A stretch of DNA of 57,227 nucleotides from Egibacteraceae bacterium (GTDB lineage Bacteria > Actinomycetota > Nitriliruptoria > Euzebyales > Egibacteraceae). The DNA is taken from assembly GCA_030446775.1 (NCBI GenBank), contig JAUJMQ010000011.1, forward strand, positions 1-57,227. Reading direction: 5' to 3'. This document shows, piece by piece, positions 33,912 to 40,999 of this stretch (the stretch's first letter is position 1; each line of letters begins with the position of its first letter). Made by a program: the position numbers and the translations under genes. The notes below the pieces were generated by a model. That model saw nothing but the letters and a program-made list of their open reading frames with translations. It was not told the origin of the DNA and did no database searches.

Positions 33912-34193
33912 ATGGCCACGATGCAGGTCGACGTCGTCGCCCCCGAAGAACGGCTGTTCTCGGGCGAGGCGACCGAGGTCTACGCCCGCTCGCTCGACGG
34001 TGAGATCGGCATCCTGCCGGGTCACCAGCCGATCCTGCTCGCGCTCGCCCCCGGGTCGGCGGTGCGGGTCCGCGACACCGGCGGGTCCGAGCACCGCTAC
34101 GACGTCGGGGGCGGCTTCCTGGAGTTCAAGGACAACCGCCTCACCGTCCTCGCCGACGAGTCCGGCGAAGCCGGCGACGCCGGGCAACCCTGA
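33912..34193 (+). CDS. atpC: F1Fo ATP synthase subunit epsilon (short form)
   Basis: A 93-residue subunit consisting only of the N-terminal beta-sandwich (MQVDVVAPEERLFSGEATEV, GEIGILPGHQPILLALAPGS, GGGFLEFKDNRLTVLADE). The usual C-terminal helical hairpin, which in many bacteria can insert into F1 and inhibit ATP hydrolysis, is absent; the family is normally about 110-140 residues. A short spacer with a possible start GATGCGAGG precedes ATG 33912. It ends the operon; palindromes follow. Confidence 0.92.
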   Translation: MATMQVDVVAPEERLFSGEATEVYARSLDGEIGILPGHQPILLALAPGSAVRVRDTGGSEHRYDVGGGFLEFKDNRLTVLADESGEAGDAGQP

Positions 34194-34232
34194 CCCGCCC
34201 CACCCGCTCGGGGCCGCCGGCCCGCCGATAAC

Positions 34233-34258
34233 GGTTGGTCACGCACTCGTGACCAACC
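34233..34258. repeat. Palindromic repeat, copy 1
   Basis: GGTTGGTCACG and its exact reverse complement with loop CACT, 39 bases after the atpC stop. It may also serve as a transcript end for the atp operon. Copies 2 and 3 are at 34325 and 35322, and a half-copy (GTGACGAACCCCTT) lies near 34283-34296. Confidence 0.9.
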
Positions 34259-34324
34259 CTTGCGCGCGGGGCCGGGGCGCATGTGACGAACCCCTTCTCG
34301 CTCAAGGGTGCGGTCCGCGGAGAT

Positions 34325-34352
34325 GGGTTGGTCACGCAATCGTGACCAACCC
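34325..34352. repeat. Palindromic repeat, copy 2
   Basis: GGGTTGGTCACG and its exact reverse complement with loop CAAT. It is followed by TTCTCG, as is the half-copy upstream. It lies about 70 bases before the DUF559 gene. Confidence 0.9.
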
Positions 34353-34425
34353 TTCTCGTTGGTCGTCCACAGGCGGGCCGGTCGATCTGCGGGCTCCGCG
34401 GCACGGCCAGCGCACCCTGTCGGGC

Positions 34426-35337
34426 ATGCATCCCTGGGCGCTGTTGGCGGAGGTCGCCGCCGGGCAGCACGGTCTCGTCGCGGTGTGGCAGGCCGAGGAG
34501 CTCGGCATCGGGCGGGAGCGCCTCGCGCGGCGGGTCGCCGAGGCCGGTTGGCACCGCGTCGTGCGAGGGGTGTACCTGCTGCCGGGCCTGCCATTGCCGC
34601 CCGTTGCCCAGATCAAGGCCGTCGAGCTGGCCTTGCGCGGTCGCGGGATGGCGTCGCACCGCACGGCCGCGTTCCTGTGGGGGCTGCGCCGAAGCGCGCC
34701 CCGCCCGTACGAGTTCGTGGTCCCGTCGAACTGCTCGCTGCGCGTCCAAGGTGCCCATCTGCGGCGCTTGGGCAGGGTGCTGGCCGGCGACGGTGCCCGG
34801 CGACAGGGCGTGGCCGTGACCGCTCCCGGGCGGACGATCTGCACGCTGGCGGGCGTGTCGTCGGTCGAGGAGTTGGTGCGAGACCTCTCCACCGGTCACC
34901 GCATGCGGATCCTCACCCCGTCGGGGGTCCGCCGCGTCGCCGCCCAGTCGGCCCGCTTCGCCGGTCAGGGCCGTCTGTGCGCGGCCCTGGAGCGGACCGA
35001 CCGCGAGCTGAACCACTCCGATCTCGAGCGGTTGGCGCGCAAGCTGCTGAACGCGGCTGCGCTGAAGCCGCATCCGCGTCCCCTCGTCGTCGAGGACGAG
35101 TCGGGTCTGGTCGCGGAGCTCGACATCGCCTTTCCCCGCCACCGCGTCGGCGTGCCGGTCGACGGACCGCACCACTTCGAGCCGGACCACAAGCGCGCGG
35201 ACGACGATCAGCGCCATCGCCTGCGCATGCTCGACTGGGTGGTGGTGCCGTGCGATGAGGTGCATCTGAAGACCCAGCCCTCGATCTTCGTCCGGCAGGT
35301 GCGCCAGGCACTCTACAAGCAGGGTTGGTCACCGTAG
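34426..35337 (+). CDS. AbiEi-like winged-helix protein with C-terminal DUF559 nuclease-like domain
   Basis: A 303-residue protein. The N-terminal part (HGLVAVWQAEELGIGRERLA, then GWHRVVRGVYLLPG) is the winged-helix domain of AbiEi-type proteins; the C-terminus (SGLVAELDIAFPRHRVGVPV, DGPHHF, then HRLRMLDWVVVPC) looks like DUF559, a very-short-patch-repair/PD-(D/E)XK-type fold with plausible acidic residues. Such proteins are common, multi-copy and uncharacterised in actinobacteria. No AbiEii toxin gene is adjacent. ATG 34426 lies about 74 bases after palindrome copy 2, and the stop lies inside copy 3. A DNA-acting role is inference. Confidence 0.72.
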   Translation: MHPWALLAEVAAGQHGLVAVWQAEELGIGRERLARRVAEAGWHRVVRGVYLLPGLPLPPVAQIKAVELALRGRGMASHRTAAFLWGLRRSAPRPYEFVVPSNCSLRVQGAHLRRLGRVLAGDGARRQGVAVTAPGRTICTLAGVSSVEELVRDLSTGHRMRILTPSGVRRVAAQSARFAGQGRLCAALERTDRELNHSDLERLARKLLNAAALKPHPRPLVVEDESGLVAELDIAFPRHRVGVPVDGPHHFEPDHKRADDDQRHRLRMLDWVVVPCDEVHLKTQPSIFVRQVRQALYKQGWSP

Positions 35338-36298
35338 TGTGACCAATCGCGCTCGCCGCGGGGGGTGGCGGTGCGCGCCACGGGGTGAGGTCGCGGACGA
35401 CTTCTGCCAGGCCCGGCGTGGAGCCGTACACGAGCAGCGCGAGCATCGCGCCGTAGATCGGCAGGTGACCGAACAGCTCCGTCCGGTTCAGGAAGAACAG
35501 GGTCAGGTTGAACGGGATGCCGGCGACGATGACGACGGACTGGGCGGACGCACCGGAGATGATCAGCAGGCCGAACAGGATCTCGACCGCGGCGGCGAAG
35601 CGGATGAAGGCGTCGGCGCCCAGTCCCAGCCCGAGCAGCTCGAACAGGTCAAAGGCTGGATAGCGGTCCAGGAACTCTGCCGTGACGCCGGGCAGCAGCA
35701 GCTTCTCGCTGAGCGCGACGACGATGAGCGCGCCGCCGACGCACACGCGCAGCACGAACAGCGGCAGGCGCAGCTCGTCGGCGGTCACCCGGCGGGCGCC
35801 GTAGGCGTCGGGGCCCGGCGGCAGCAGCGCCAGGAACAGCGCGATCCCGAGCAGGTCGAGCGCCTCGAGGACCGCCACCGGCCCAGCCAGGACGAGGCCG
35901 AGCGGACCGAGCGCGACCGTCGCGAGGGCGGCGCCGCGCAGCTGCACCCCGGTGACGAGCCACACTCCGACGAGGCCCTCGGCGAACGCGATCGCGAACC
36001 CGCCCGGCACCGGTCCCAGCGCCAGCGCGGGGCTGAGGTATGTGTCGGTGACGGCCAGCGACAGCAGCGCGACGCCCAGGTGGACGCCGAGCAGACGCGG
36101 GATCCACGGAGCCAGGCGGGACAGCGGTGTCAGCAGCCGCAGCTCGGGCGCCGGCAGCCGCAGCGAGATGACCCGCCACACGCCCGCGCCGACGACCGCC
36201 ACCGCCGCGAGGGCGAGGGTCGTCGCGTCGAGCAGGAACGACAGGTCCGTGGCGAACGCCGACGGGTCGTCGACGAACCACTTGGCGTGGGCGAGCAC
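34913..36298 (-). CDS. DoxX-like polytopic membrane protein, reading on antisense to the DUF559 gene
   Basis: As read, 461 residues. The first 300 or so are a membrane protein with seven to eight hydrophobic segments, for example LFVLRVCVGGALIVVALSEK and then AAVEILFGLLIISGAS, resembling DoxX-family proteins of unknown function. After about residue 312 (nt about 35365) the sequence turns Arg/Pro-rich and reads through palindrome copy 3 and 425 bases antisense to the DUF559 gene, which is surely not conserved protein. The true end was probably displaced by the repeat or by an indel. GTG 36298 has an excellent AGGAGGAA ribosome site. It diverges from murA. Confidence 0.65.
   Translation of the reverse strand: MLAHAKWFVDDPSAFATDLSFLLDATTLALAAVAVVGAGVWRVISLRLPAPELRLLTPLSRLAPWIPRLLGVHLGVALLSLAVTDTYLSPALALGPVPGGFAIAFAEGLVGVWLVTGVQLRGAALATVALGPLGLVLAGPVAVLEALDLLGIALFLALLPPGPDAYGARRVTADELRLPLFVLRVCVGGALIVVALSEKLLLPGVTAEFLDRYPAFDLFELLGLGLGADAFIRFAAAVEILFGLLIISGASAQSVVIVAGIPFNLTLFFLNRTELFGHLPIYGAMLALLVYGSTPGLAEVVRDLTPWRAPPPPAASAIGHTTVTNPACRVPGAPAGRRSRAGSSDAPHRTAPPPSRACAGDGADRRPRACGPARSGAVRRPARRRGGGERRCRAPRPDPTRPRRRGDADAASAQPRSAACAPTARDRSGSARGRSAPGPRTDGPDRRSGPTGRRRGGPPTG
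35322..35348. repeat. Palindromic repeat, copy 3, overlapping the DUF559 stop codon
   Basis: GGGTTGGTCAC and GTGACCAATC flank CGTAGT; the inner 8 pairs are perfect and outer ones include a wobble. The TAG stop (35335-35337) is in the loop, so the last residues of the protein (GWSP) are encoded by the repeat itself. Confidence 0.85.
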
Positions 36299-36393
36299 GG
36301 CGTTCCTCCTGGCTGGCCTCCCCGGGCGTGCTACCCATCGGCGGGGGTGGCCGACCGTCCCTCCGCCTCGACCGGTCCGCTGCGAGGCGCCGG

Positions 36394-36399
36394 TATCCT
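36394..36399 (+). promoter_or_regulatory. -10 box (TATCCT) of murA
   Basis: TATCCT ends 9 bases before ATG 36409, so the murA mRNA would have almost no leader. The stretch 36299-36408 is shared with the divergent membrane-protein gene. Confidence 0.45.
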
Positions 36400-36408
36400 C
36401 GGCGTCGG

Positions 36409-37683
36409 ATGGATGCCTTCCTCGTGCGCGGCGGCGGGCCCCTGATCGGCGCGGTGCGGGTCAGCGGCGCGAAGAACTCCGCCCTCAAGCTGCTCGCCGC
36501 CGCGTTGCTCGCGCCGGGCCGCTCGGTGATCCGCAACGTCCCCGACATCGCCGACATCGCCGTCATGGGCAAGGTGCTCGAGCACCTCGGGGTGGGCGTG
36601 GACGCGCGCGACGGGGTGCTGACGCTCGACGTCGGCGACGAGGTCGGCGACGAGACGCCGGCCCACCTCGTCAGCCGGTTGCGGGCGTCGATCGTCGTTC
36701 TAGGCCCGCTGCTGGCGCGTCGCGGCCACGTCCGGGTGGCGACGCCGGGCGGGTGCAACCTGGGCAACCGGGCGATCGACCTGCACCTGTCGGGCCTGGC
36801 GCGCATGGGCGCGGAGATCTCCTTCGGCGCCGACTACGTCGAGGCGAGGACCGGCGGGCTGGCCGGCGCCGACATCGAGCTGCCGTACGCCAGCGTCGGC
36901 GCGACCGAGAACCTCCTCATGGCCGCGGTCACCGCCGCCGGTACCACGCGCATCGGCAACGCCGCACGGGAGCCGGAGATCGTCGACCTCGTCGCGTTCC
37001 TCCGCCGGATGGGCGCCGACGTGTGCGGTGAGGGCTCCGACGAGATCGTCGTCACCGGCGTCGGGGCGCTGCGTCCCGCCGACCACACCGTCGTCGGCGA
37101 CCGCATCGAGGCCGGCACCTACGCCGTGGCGGCGGCCCTGACGGGCGGGACGATCGCCGTCGACGGCGTCGACCCGGGTCACCTGCGGATGGTCCTGTCC
37201 AAGCTGCGGGCGGTCGGCGCGCGGGTCGACGAGCGGGCCGACGGCGTCACCGTCTCGGCGCAGGCGGGGCTGCGCGCCACCGACATCGTGACGCTGCCCT
37301 ACCCCGGCTTCCCGACCGACCTCGGCGCGCAGTTCCTGGTGCTGCTGTCCCAGGCGTACGGGACGTCGATGCTCACCGAGAACGTCTTCGACGCACGCTT
37401 CTCGGTGCTCGCGGAGCTGACCCGCATGGGCGCCGACATCTCCCTGGAGAGCCACCACGCCGTCGTCCGCGGCCCCCGCACCCTGTCCGGTGCCGAGGTC
37501 CGCGCGACCGACCTGCGTGCGGGCGCGGCCCTCGTGCTGGCCGGGCTCGTCGCCGACGGCGAGGCGGTGGTGCACGACGCGCACCACATCGACCGCGGCT
37601 ACACCGACTTCGCGGCGCGGCTGCGCGCGCTCGGCGGCGACGTCCGTCGCGTCGACGTGCCCGTCGGCGCCGCGGTGAGGTGA
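36409..37683 (+). CDS. murA: UDP-N-acetylglucosamine 1-carboxyvinyltransferase
   Basis: A 424-residue enzyme of the first committed step of peptidoglycan synthesis (enolpyruvyl transfer to UDP-GlcNAc). It starts MDAFLVRGGGPLIGAVRVSG with the catalytic-site AKNSALKLLAAALLA; the catalytic/fosfomycin-target cysteine is present in ATPGGCNLGNRAIDLH, where mycobacterial MurA has aspartate. GTEVFENRF-type sequence appears as LTENVFDARFSVLAELTRMG. ATG 36409 sits behind the -10 box. The stop overlaps the next GTG by 4 bases. Position downstream of the atp operon is usual in actinobacteria. Confidence 0.96.
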   Translation: MDAFLVRGGGPLIGAVRVSGAKNSALKLLAAALLAPGRSVIRNVPDIADIAVMGKVLEHLGVGVDARDGVLTLDVGDEVGDETPAHLVSRLRASIVVLGPLLARRGHVRVATPGGCNLGNRAIDLHLSGLARMGAEISFGADYVEARTGGLAGADIELPYASVGATENLLMAAVTAAGTTRIGNAAREPEIVDLVAFLRRMGADVCGEGSDEIVVTGVGALRPADHTVVGDRIEAGTYAVAAALTGGTIAVDGVDPGHLRMVLSKLRAVGARVDERADGVTVSAQAGLRATDIVTLPYPGFPTDLGAQFLVLLSQAYGTSMLTENVFDARFSVLAELTRMGADISLESHHAVVRGPRTLSGAEVRATDLRAGAALVLAGLVADGEAVVHDAHHIDRGYTDFAARLRALGGDVRRVDVPVGAAVR

Positions 37684-38465
37684 CGTCCCCGGCGCTGCCG
37701 CCCGCCGAGCTCGATCCCGGCGAGGACCTGCCACCCGAGCAGCGGACCGTCCCATGGAGCGTCCTGGACGCGCTGGCGGCGTTCGTGCTGTCTTTGGGCG
37801 CCACGCTCGGCGTGCTCGTCGTCGTCGTACCGCTCCTGCGGCTCCTGGCGCCCAGCGTGCCGACCGCCGCCGCGACCCTGCCCGTGTCGCTGCTGGTCCT
37901 GGCGGCCACCGCGGCGGTGTACGTGCGCGTGCGCTACCCGGGGGCGCTCGGGCGGCTGCTGGGGTGGGCCCGCCCCAGCGGACGCGACGCTGTCGCCGGG
38001 TTCTTGGCCGGGATCGGCGCCTTCGTCGTCATCACGCTCGGTCTGGGGGCGGCTCTCAACGCCGTCGCCAGGCTGGCCGGGTTCGAGCTGCCCGTCGTCC
38101 AGGAGGACTTCCGGCGGCTGGCCGCCGACCCGACGTCCGCGCCGCTGTTCATCGCCAGCGCCGTGGTCGTCGCCCCGCTCGCCGAGGAGCTGTTCTTCCG
38201 GGGCATGCTCCTGCAGGCCATCCGCCGCCGCACCGGGCTTGCGACCGCCGCGGCGGTGTCGGCGCTGGCGTTCGCGCTGGCCCACGCCCAGCAGCCGACC
38301 GCGGCCGGCAACCTGGTCGTCGTCGTGGTGATCTTCCCGTTGGGGCTGCTGCTCGCCTGGCTGTTCGCCCGCCGCGGCTCGCTGCTGGCCCCGGTCGTCG
38401 CCCACGCCACCTACAACCTCGTGCAGGTCGTCGTCCTGCTGGCCACGGCCGGCGCCCGCGCATGA
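37680..38465 (+). CDS. CPBP-family intramembrane metalloprotease
   Basis: A 261-residue membrane protein of the CAAX protease/bacteriocin-processing (CPBP) family. The catalytic motifs are visible in the C-terminal half: EELFFRGMLLQAIRRR (glutamates and arginine), FALAHA (histidine), and APVVAHATYNLVQ (histidine and asparagine). About six to seven hydrophobic segments. GTG 37680 overlaps the murA stop, so both are in one operon. Substrate unknown. Confidence 0.88.
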   Translation: MTSPALPPAELDPGEDLPPEQRTVPWSVLDALAAFVLSLGATLGVLVVVVPLLRLLAPSVPTAAATLPVSLLVLAATAAVYVRVRYPGALGRLLGWARPSGRDAVAGFLAGIGAFVVITLGLGAALNAVARLAGFELPVVQEDFRRLAADPTSAPLFIASAVVVAPLAEELFFRGMLLQAIRRRTGLATAAAVSALAFALAHAQQPTAAGNLVVVVVIFPLGLLLAWLFARRGSLLAPVVAHATYNLVQVVVLLATAGARA

Positions 38466-38513
38466 CCGGCCGGGCGGCGGCGCGGCCGGTTCGCCGCCGC
38501 GGGCGCGCCCTCC

Positions 38514-38519
38514 TAGACT
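38514..38519 (+). promoter_or_regulatory. -10 box (TAGACT) upstream of the DUF1232 gene
   Basis: TAGACT, identical to the boxes before thrC and atpI. It is 33 bases from the ATG of a small frame at 38553 and 168 bases from the DUF1232 start. It is the best candidate promoter in the 222-base gap after the protease gene. Confidence 0.4.
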
Positions 38520-38552
38520 GCGCCGGCACCGCGGACCTCGGAGGGCGTGACC

Positions 38553-38633
38553 ATGCCGTCCCGGCCAGACGGGCGGTCCGGCGAGCGAGCACAAGGGGGA
38601 GCCGGCATGCGACTCGGCGAGACTGCGGCGTGA
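38553..38633 (+). CDS. Possible 26-residue small frame
   Basis: ATG 38553, preceded by GGAGGG, to TGA 38631-38633; the peptide starts MPSRPDGRSGERAQ and ends MRLGETAA. Its stop codon is the first three bases of the repeat that follows. The ribosome site is good but there is no homology I recognise, so coding is uncertain. Confidence 0.25.
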   Translation: MPSRPDGRSGERAQGGAGMRLGETAA

Positions 38634-38688
38634 GCCGCCCGGCGTGTGAGGTGCACCAGTGAGCCGCCCGGCGTGTGAGGTGCACCCA
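38631..38688 (+). repeat. Two 29-base tandem repeats upstream of the DUF1232 gene
   Basis: TGAGCCGCCCGGCGTGTGAG followed by GTGCACCAG (38631-38659) and the same with final CCA (38660-38688); the last base is the A of the next ATG. Both units start with TGA. GGTGCACC within each unit is itself palindromic. The repeat is closely related to that at 9495-9537 before hom. Confidence 0.88.
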
Positions 38689-39116
38689 TGAGCGACGAAC
38701 CGGTGCGCGCAGCCGGGGTGCCGGGGCCGCCGCGGGGGCGTCGTCGTCACGTCGTCGGCGACGTCGTCCGGCGCGTGGGGGAGATGCGCGAGGCCGAGGC
38801 CGTCTCGAGCGGGGGCAAGGCGCTGCTGCGCGTCGTCGCCGACGTAGTCTTGTTGCTGAAGGACCTGGCGACGGACCCTCGTGTCCCCCGTTCGGAGAAG
38901 ATCGTCGCCGGCCTCGCGGCGGCGTACCTGGTCAGCCCGGTCGATCTCATCCCCGACTGGATCCTCGGGGTGGGGCAGGCCGACGACCTGGCGGTCGCCG
39001 CGCTGGCCTTCCGCCGGCTGCTGAGCGCGGCCGGCTACGACGTGATCTACGAGCTGTGGCGCGGCTCGGACGAGGGTCTGGCGCTGGTGCTGACCTTGGC
39101 CGGCGTGCAGGAGTAG
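38688..39116 (+). CDS. DUF1232 (YkvA-like) small protein
   Basis: A 142-residue protein with the DUF1232 signature YLVSPVDLIPDWILGVGQ and the adjacent DDLAVAALAFRRL, preceded by TDPRVPRSEKIVAGLAAA. The family is widespread, membrane-associated and of unknown function. The N-terminal 40 residues are Arg/Pro-rich. ATG 38688 is formed by the end of the tandem repeat; it begins MSDE, and hom, behind the related repeat, begins MSDA. Confidence 0.82.
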   Translation: MSDEPVRAAGVPGPPRGRRRHVVGDVVRRVGEMREAEAVSSGGKALLRVVADVVLLLKDLATDPRVPRSEKIVAGLAAAYLVSPVDLIPDWILGVGQADDLAVAALAFRRLLSAAGYDVIYELWRGSDEGLALVLTLAGVQE

Positions 39117-39123
39117 CGCAGAC

Positions 39124-39435
39124 ATGAGCAAAGGTGCCCGCAAGAAGCGCTCGACGCGGCCGTGGCAGAACCCCGACGCGCTGCGCAACCTCGGCGACAT
39201 CCTCGCCCCGGCCGGCGAGGTCGACGACGACCTGACGCTGGACGGCTACGAGGTCAAGCGCGTCGACGGCGACCGGGCGGCGAAGGACTATGTCTGCCCG
39301 GAGTGCGGAAACGCCGTGCCGGCCGGCGAGGCCCACGTCGTGGTGTGGCCGGTCGGCGACTCGGAGCTGCGCCGGCACTGGCACCGCCACTGCTGGCGCT
39401 TCGAGGTGCGCCGCTCCAACGGCGCCGTTGACTGA
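39124..39435 (+). CDS. Small zinc-ribbon-like conserved actinobacterial protein
   Basis: A 103-residue protein with CPECG and a later HWHRHCW, four likely zinc ligands, plus a basic N-terminus (SKGARKKRSTRPWQNP) and a GYEVKRVDGDRAAKDYVCPE stretch. I recognise it as a conserved actinobacterial small protein without known function (sometimes labelled ATP/GTP-binding without good reason). The ATG is 8 bases after the DUF1232 stop. A hairpin follows. Confidence 0.75.
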   Translation: MSKGARKKRSTRPWQNPDALRNLGDILAPAGEVDDDLTLDGYEVKRVDGDRAAKDYVCPECGNAVPAGEAHVVVWPVGDSELRRHWHRHCWRFEVRRSNGAVD

Positions 39436-39443
39436 CGGGCACG

Positions 39444-39467
39444 AGCGCCCGCCGCTCGGCGGGCGCT
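39444..39467 (+). terminator. GC hairpin after the zinc-ribbon gene
   Basis: AGCGCCCGCC and GGCGGGCGCT pair perfectly over 10 bp around GCTC, 9 bases after the stop. No T-run follows. It probably ends the preceding transcript before the cyclophilin genes. Confidence 0.55.
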
Positions 39468-39516
39468 GCGGTGACGACCGGGGCGGCGCTGCGCCGCCGT
39501 GCGGGAGGGAACGAGT

Positions 39517-40377
39517 GTGAGCGGCAAGGACGCGAAGCGGGAGCTGCGCCGCCAGAAGGAGGCCGCCCGCGTGGCCGCCCGGCGCACACAGCCCCCGCAG
39601 TCGATCTTCACGGGCCACGTCATCGGGAGCCTCTGCGGCATCGGCGGGGTGTTGATCGTGATAAGCGCCCGACCGGACGCCGACGAGCTCGCCGCCGCCG
39701 CGGCCGCCAGCGAGCTGGCCGCCGCCAGTGAGGGAGCCAGCGAGCTGCCGACCGACGCTCCGACACCGGCCGGTTCCGAAGCGCCCGACGAGCGGCCCGT
39801 GGCCTGCGGCGCCGAGGCGCCGGCCAACGCCGGCCAACCCGCCCCACCGGTCACCGAACCGGAGCAGATGCTGGAGGAGGGCGCCGACTACCGCGCGGTG
39901 ATCGAGACGTCGTGCGGCAGGCTCGCCGTCGACCTGCTCGAGGACGAGGCACCGCAGACGGTCAACAACTTCGTCGCGCTCGCCGAGCAGGGCTTCTTCG
40001 ACGGCCGTGAGATCTTCCGCAACGCGACCTCGATCGGGGCGTTGCAGACCGGGTCCGGCACCGACGACGCGAGCTTCGATCTCGGCTACACCATCCCCGA
40101 CGAGCTCGCCGCCGCCGAGGCCGACGGCTACCCGCCGGGCACGCTGGCGATGGCGAACACGGGCCAGCCCGACAGCGGCGGCAGCCAGTTCTTCTTCGTC
40201 TACAACGACCGCTTCCAGCTCGATCCGACCTACGCGGTGTTCGGGCGCACGAACGCCCGCGGCGTCGCGGTCCTCGAACAGATCGGCGCGATCCCCACGC
40301 AGGCGCCCGACGACCCGGGCAACGAGGTGCCGAGCGAGCGCGTGTTCATCGAGTCGGTCGAGATCCGTACCGGGTGA
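39517..40377 (+). CDS. Membrane-anchored, diverged cyclophilin-type peptidyl-prolyl isomerase
   Basis: A 286-residue protein: a basic N-terminus (SGKDAKRELRRQKEAAR), one transmembrane segment (about residues 36-50, IGSLCGIGGVLIVISA), an Ala/Glu/Pro linker, and a cyclophilin domain from about 125. GSQFFFVYND and TYAVFGRT are typical, but the usual FHRVVPGFVVQGGDP stretch reads IFRNATSIGALQTGSG, so several catalytic residues are altered and activity may be weak or lost. GTG 39517 follows a GGGAGGGA ribosome site. A conventional cyclophilin gene follows. Confidence 0.82.
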   Translation: MSGKDAKRELRRQKEAARVAARRTQPPQSIFTGHVIGSLCGIGGVLIVISARPDADELAAAAAASELAAASEGASELPTDAPTPAGSEAPDERPVACGAEAPANAGQPAPPVTEPEQMLEEGADYRAVIETSCGRLAVDLLEDEAPQTVNNFVALAEQGFFDGREIFRNATSIGALQTGSGTDDASFDLGYTIPDELAAAEADGYPPGTLAMANTGQPDSGGSQFFFVYNDRFQLDPTYAVFGRTNARGVAVLEQIGAIPTQAPDDPGNEVPSERVFIESVEIRTG

Positions 40378-40444
40378 CCCGTGCCGCGCGAGCGGGCCGC
40401 TTCATCCCACGACGCTTTCCACCACGACGAAGGACGGACCGGAC

Positions 40445-40999
40445 ATGGATGTCGCCTGCGGCGCAAGCGTCCCCGAGGGCTACGGCTCGGCCAAGAAGTC
40501 CTACCGGCAGGCCGAGCAGGTCCTCGAGCCCGACCGGCGCTACGGCGCGGTGATCCGCACGTCGTGCGGACAGATCACCGTCGAGCTGTTTCCCGGCGAG
40601 GCCCCGGTCACGGCGAACAACTTCGCGTTCCTCGCCTCGGAGGGCTTCTACGACGCGACCATCATCCACCGGGTCGTACCCGGCTTCGTGGTCCAGATGG
40701 GAGACCCCGAGGGCACCGGTACCGGTGGACCCGGTTACCGCTTCGCCGACGAGCTCGCCGCCGCGCGCAACCGCGGCTACGAGCGGGGCACGCTCGCGAT
40801 GGCCAACGCCGGCCCCGACACGAACGGCAGCCAGTTCTTCGTCTGCCTCGACAACGTCGGCCTGCCGCCCGCGTACGCGGTCTTCGGCGAGGTGACGTCG
40901 GGGATGGACACCGTGGACGCGATCGCGCGTCTGCAGCGCCGCGGCGAGCGCCCCGACCCGGTCGTGTTCGTGGAGTCGGTCACGCTGCAACCCTTGTAG
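40445..40999 (+). CDS. Cyclophilin-type peptidyl-prolyl cis-trans isomerase
   Basis: A 184-residue cytoplasmic-type cyclophilin. Catalytic-site motifs are intact: IIHRVVPGFVVQMGDPEGTG (Arg, Phe, Gln), GTLAMANAGPDTNGSQFFV and YAVFGEVTSGMD. It catalyses proline isomerisation during folding. ATG 40445 follows an AAGGACGGA stretch 67 bases after the diverged paralogue, from which it probably arose by tandem duplication or vice versa. Its stop abuts the stop of the minus-strand gene without a spacer. Confidence 0.92.
   Translation: MDVACGASVPEGYGSAKKSYRQAEQVLEPDRRYGAVIRTSCGQITVELFPGEAPVTANNFAFLASEGFYDATIIHRVVPGFVVQMGDPEGTGTGGPGYRFADELAAARNRGYERGTLAMANAGPDTNGSQFFVCLDNVGLPPAYAVFGEVTSGMDTVDAIARLQRRGERPDPVVFVESVTLQPL

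Noticed and set aside
34426-35337. An AbiE toxin-antitoxin pair.
   Set aside because: Only the AbiEi-like N-terminal domain is present and no AbiEii nucleotidyltransferase gene is adjacent. The C-terminal half is DUF559-like instead.
34233-35348. Terminal inverted repeats of an insertion sequence around the DUF559 gene.
   Set aside because: The copies are internally palindromic and lie on both sides and within the leader; no transposase or target duplication is visible. Extragenic palindromes fit better.
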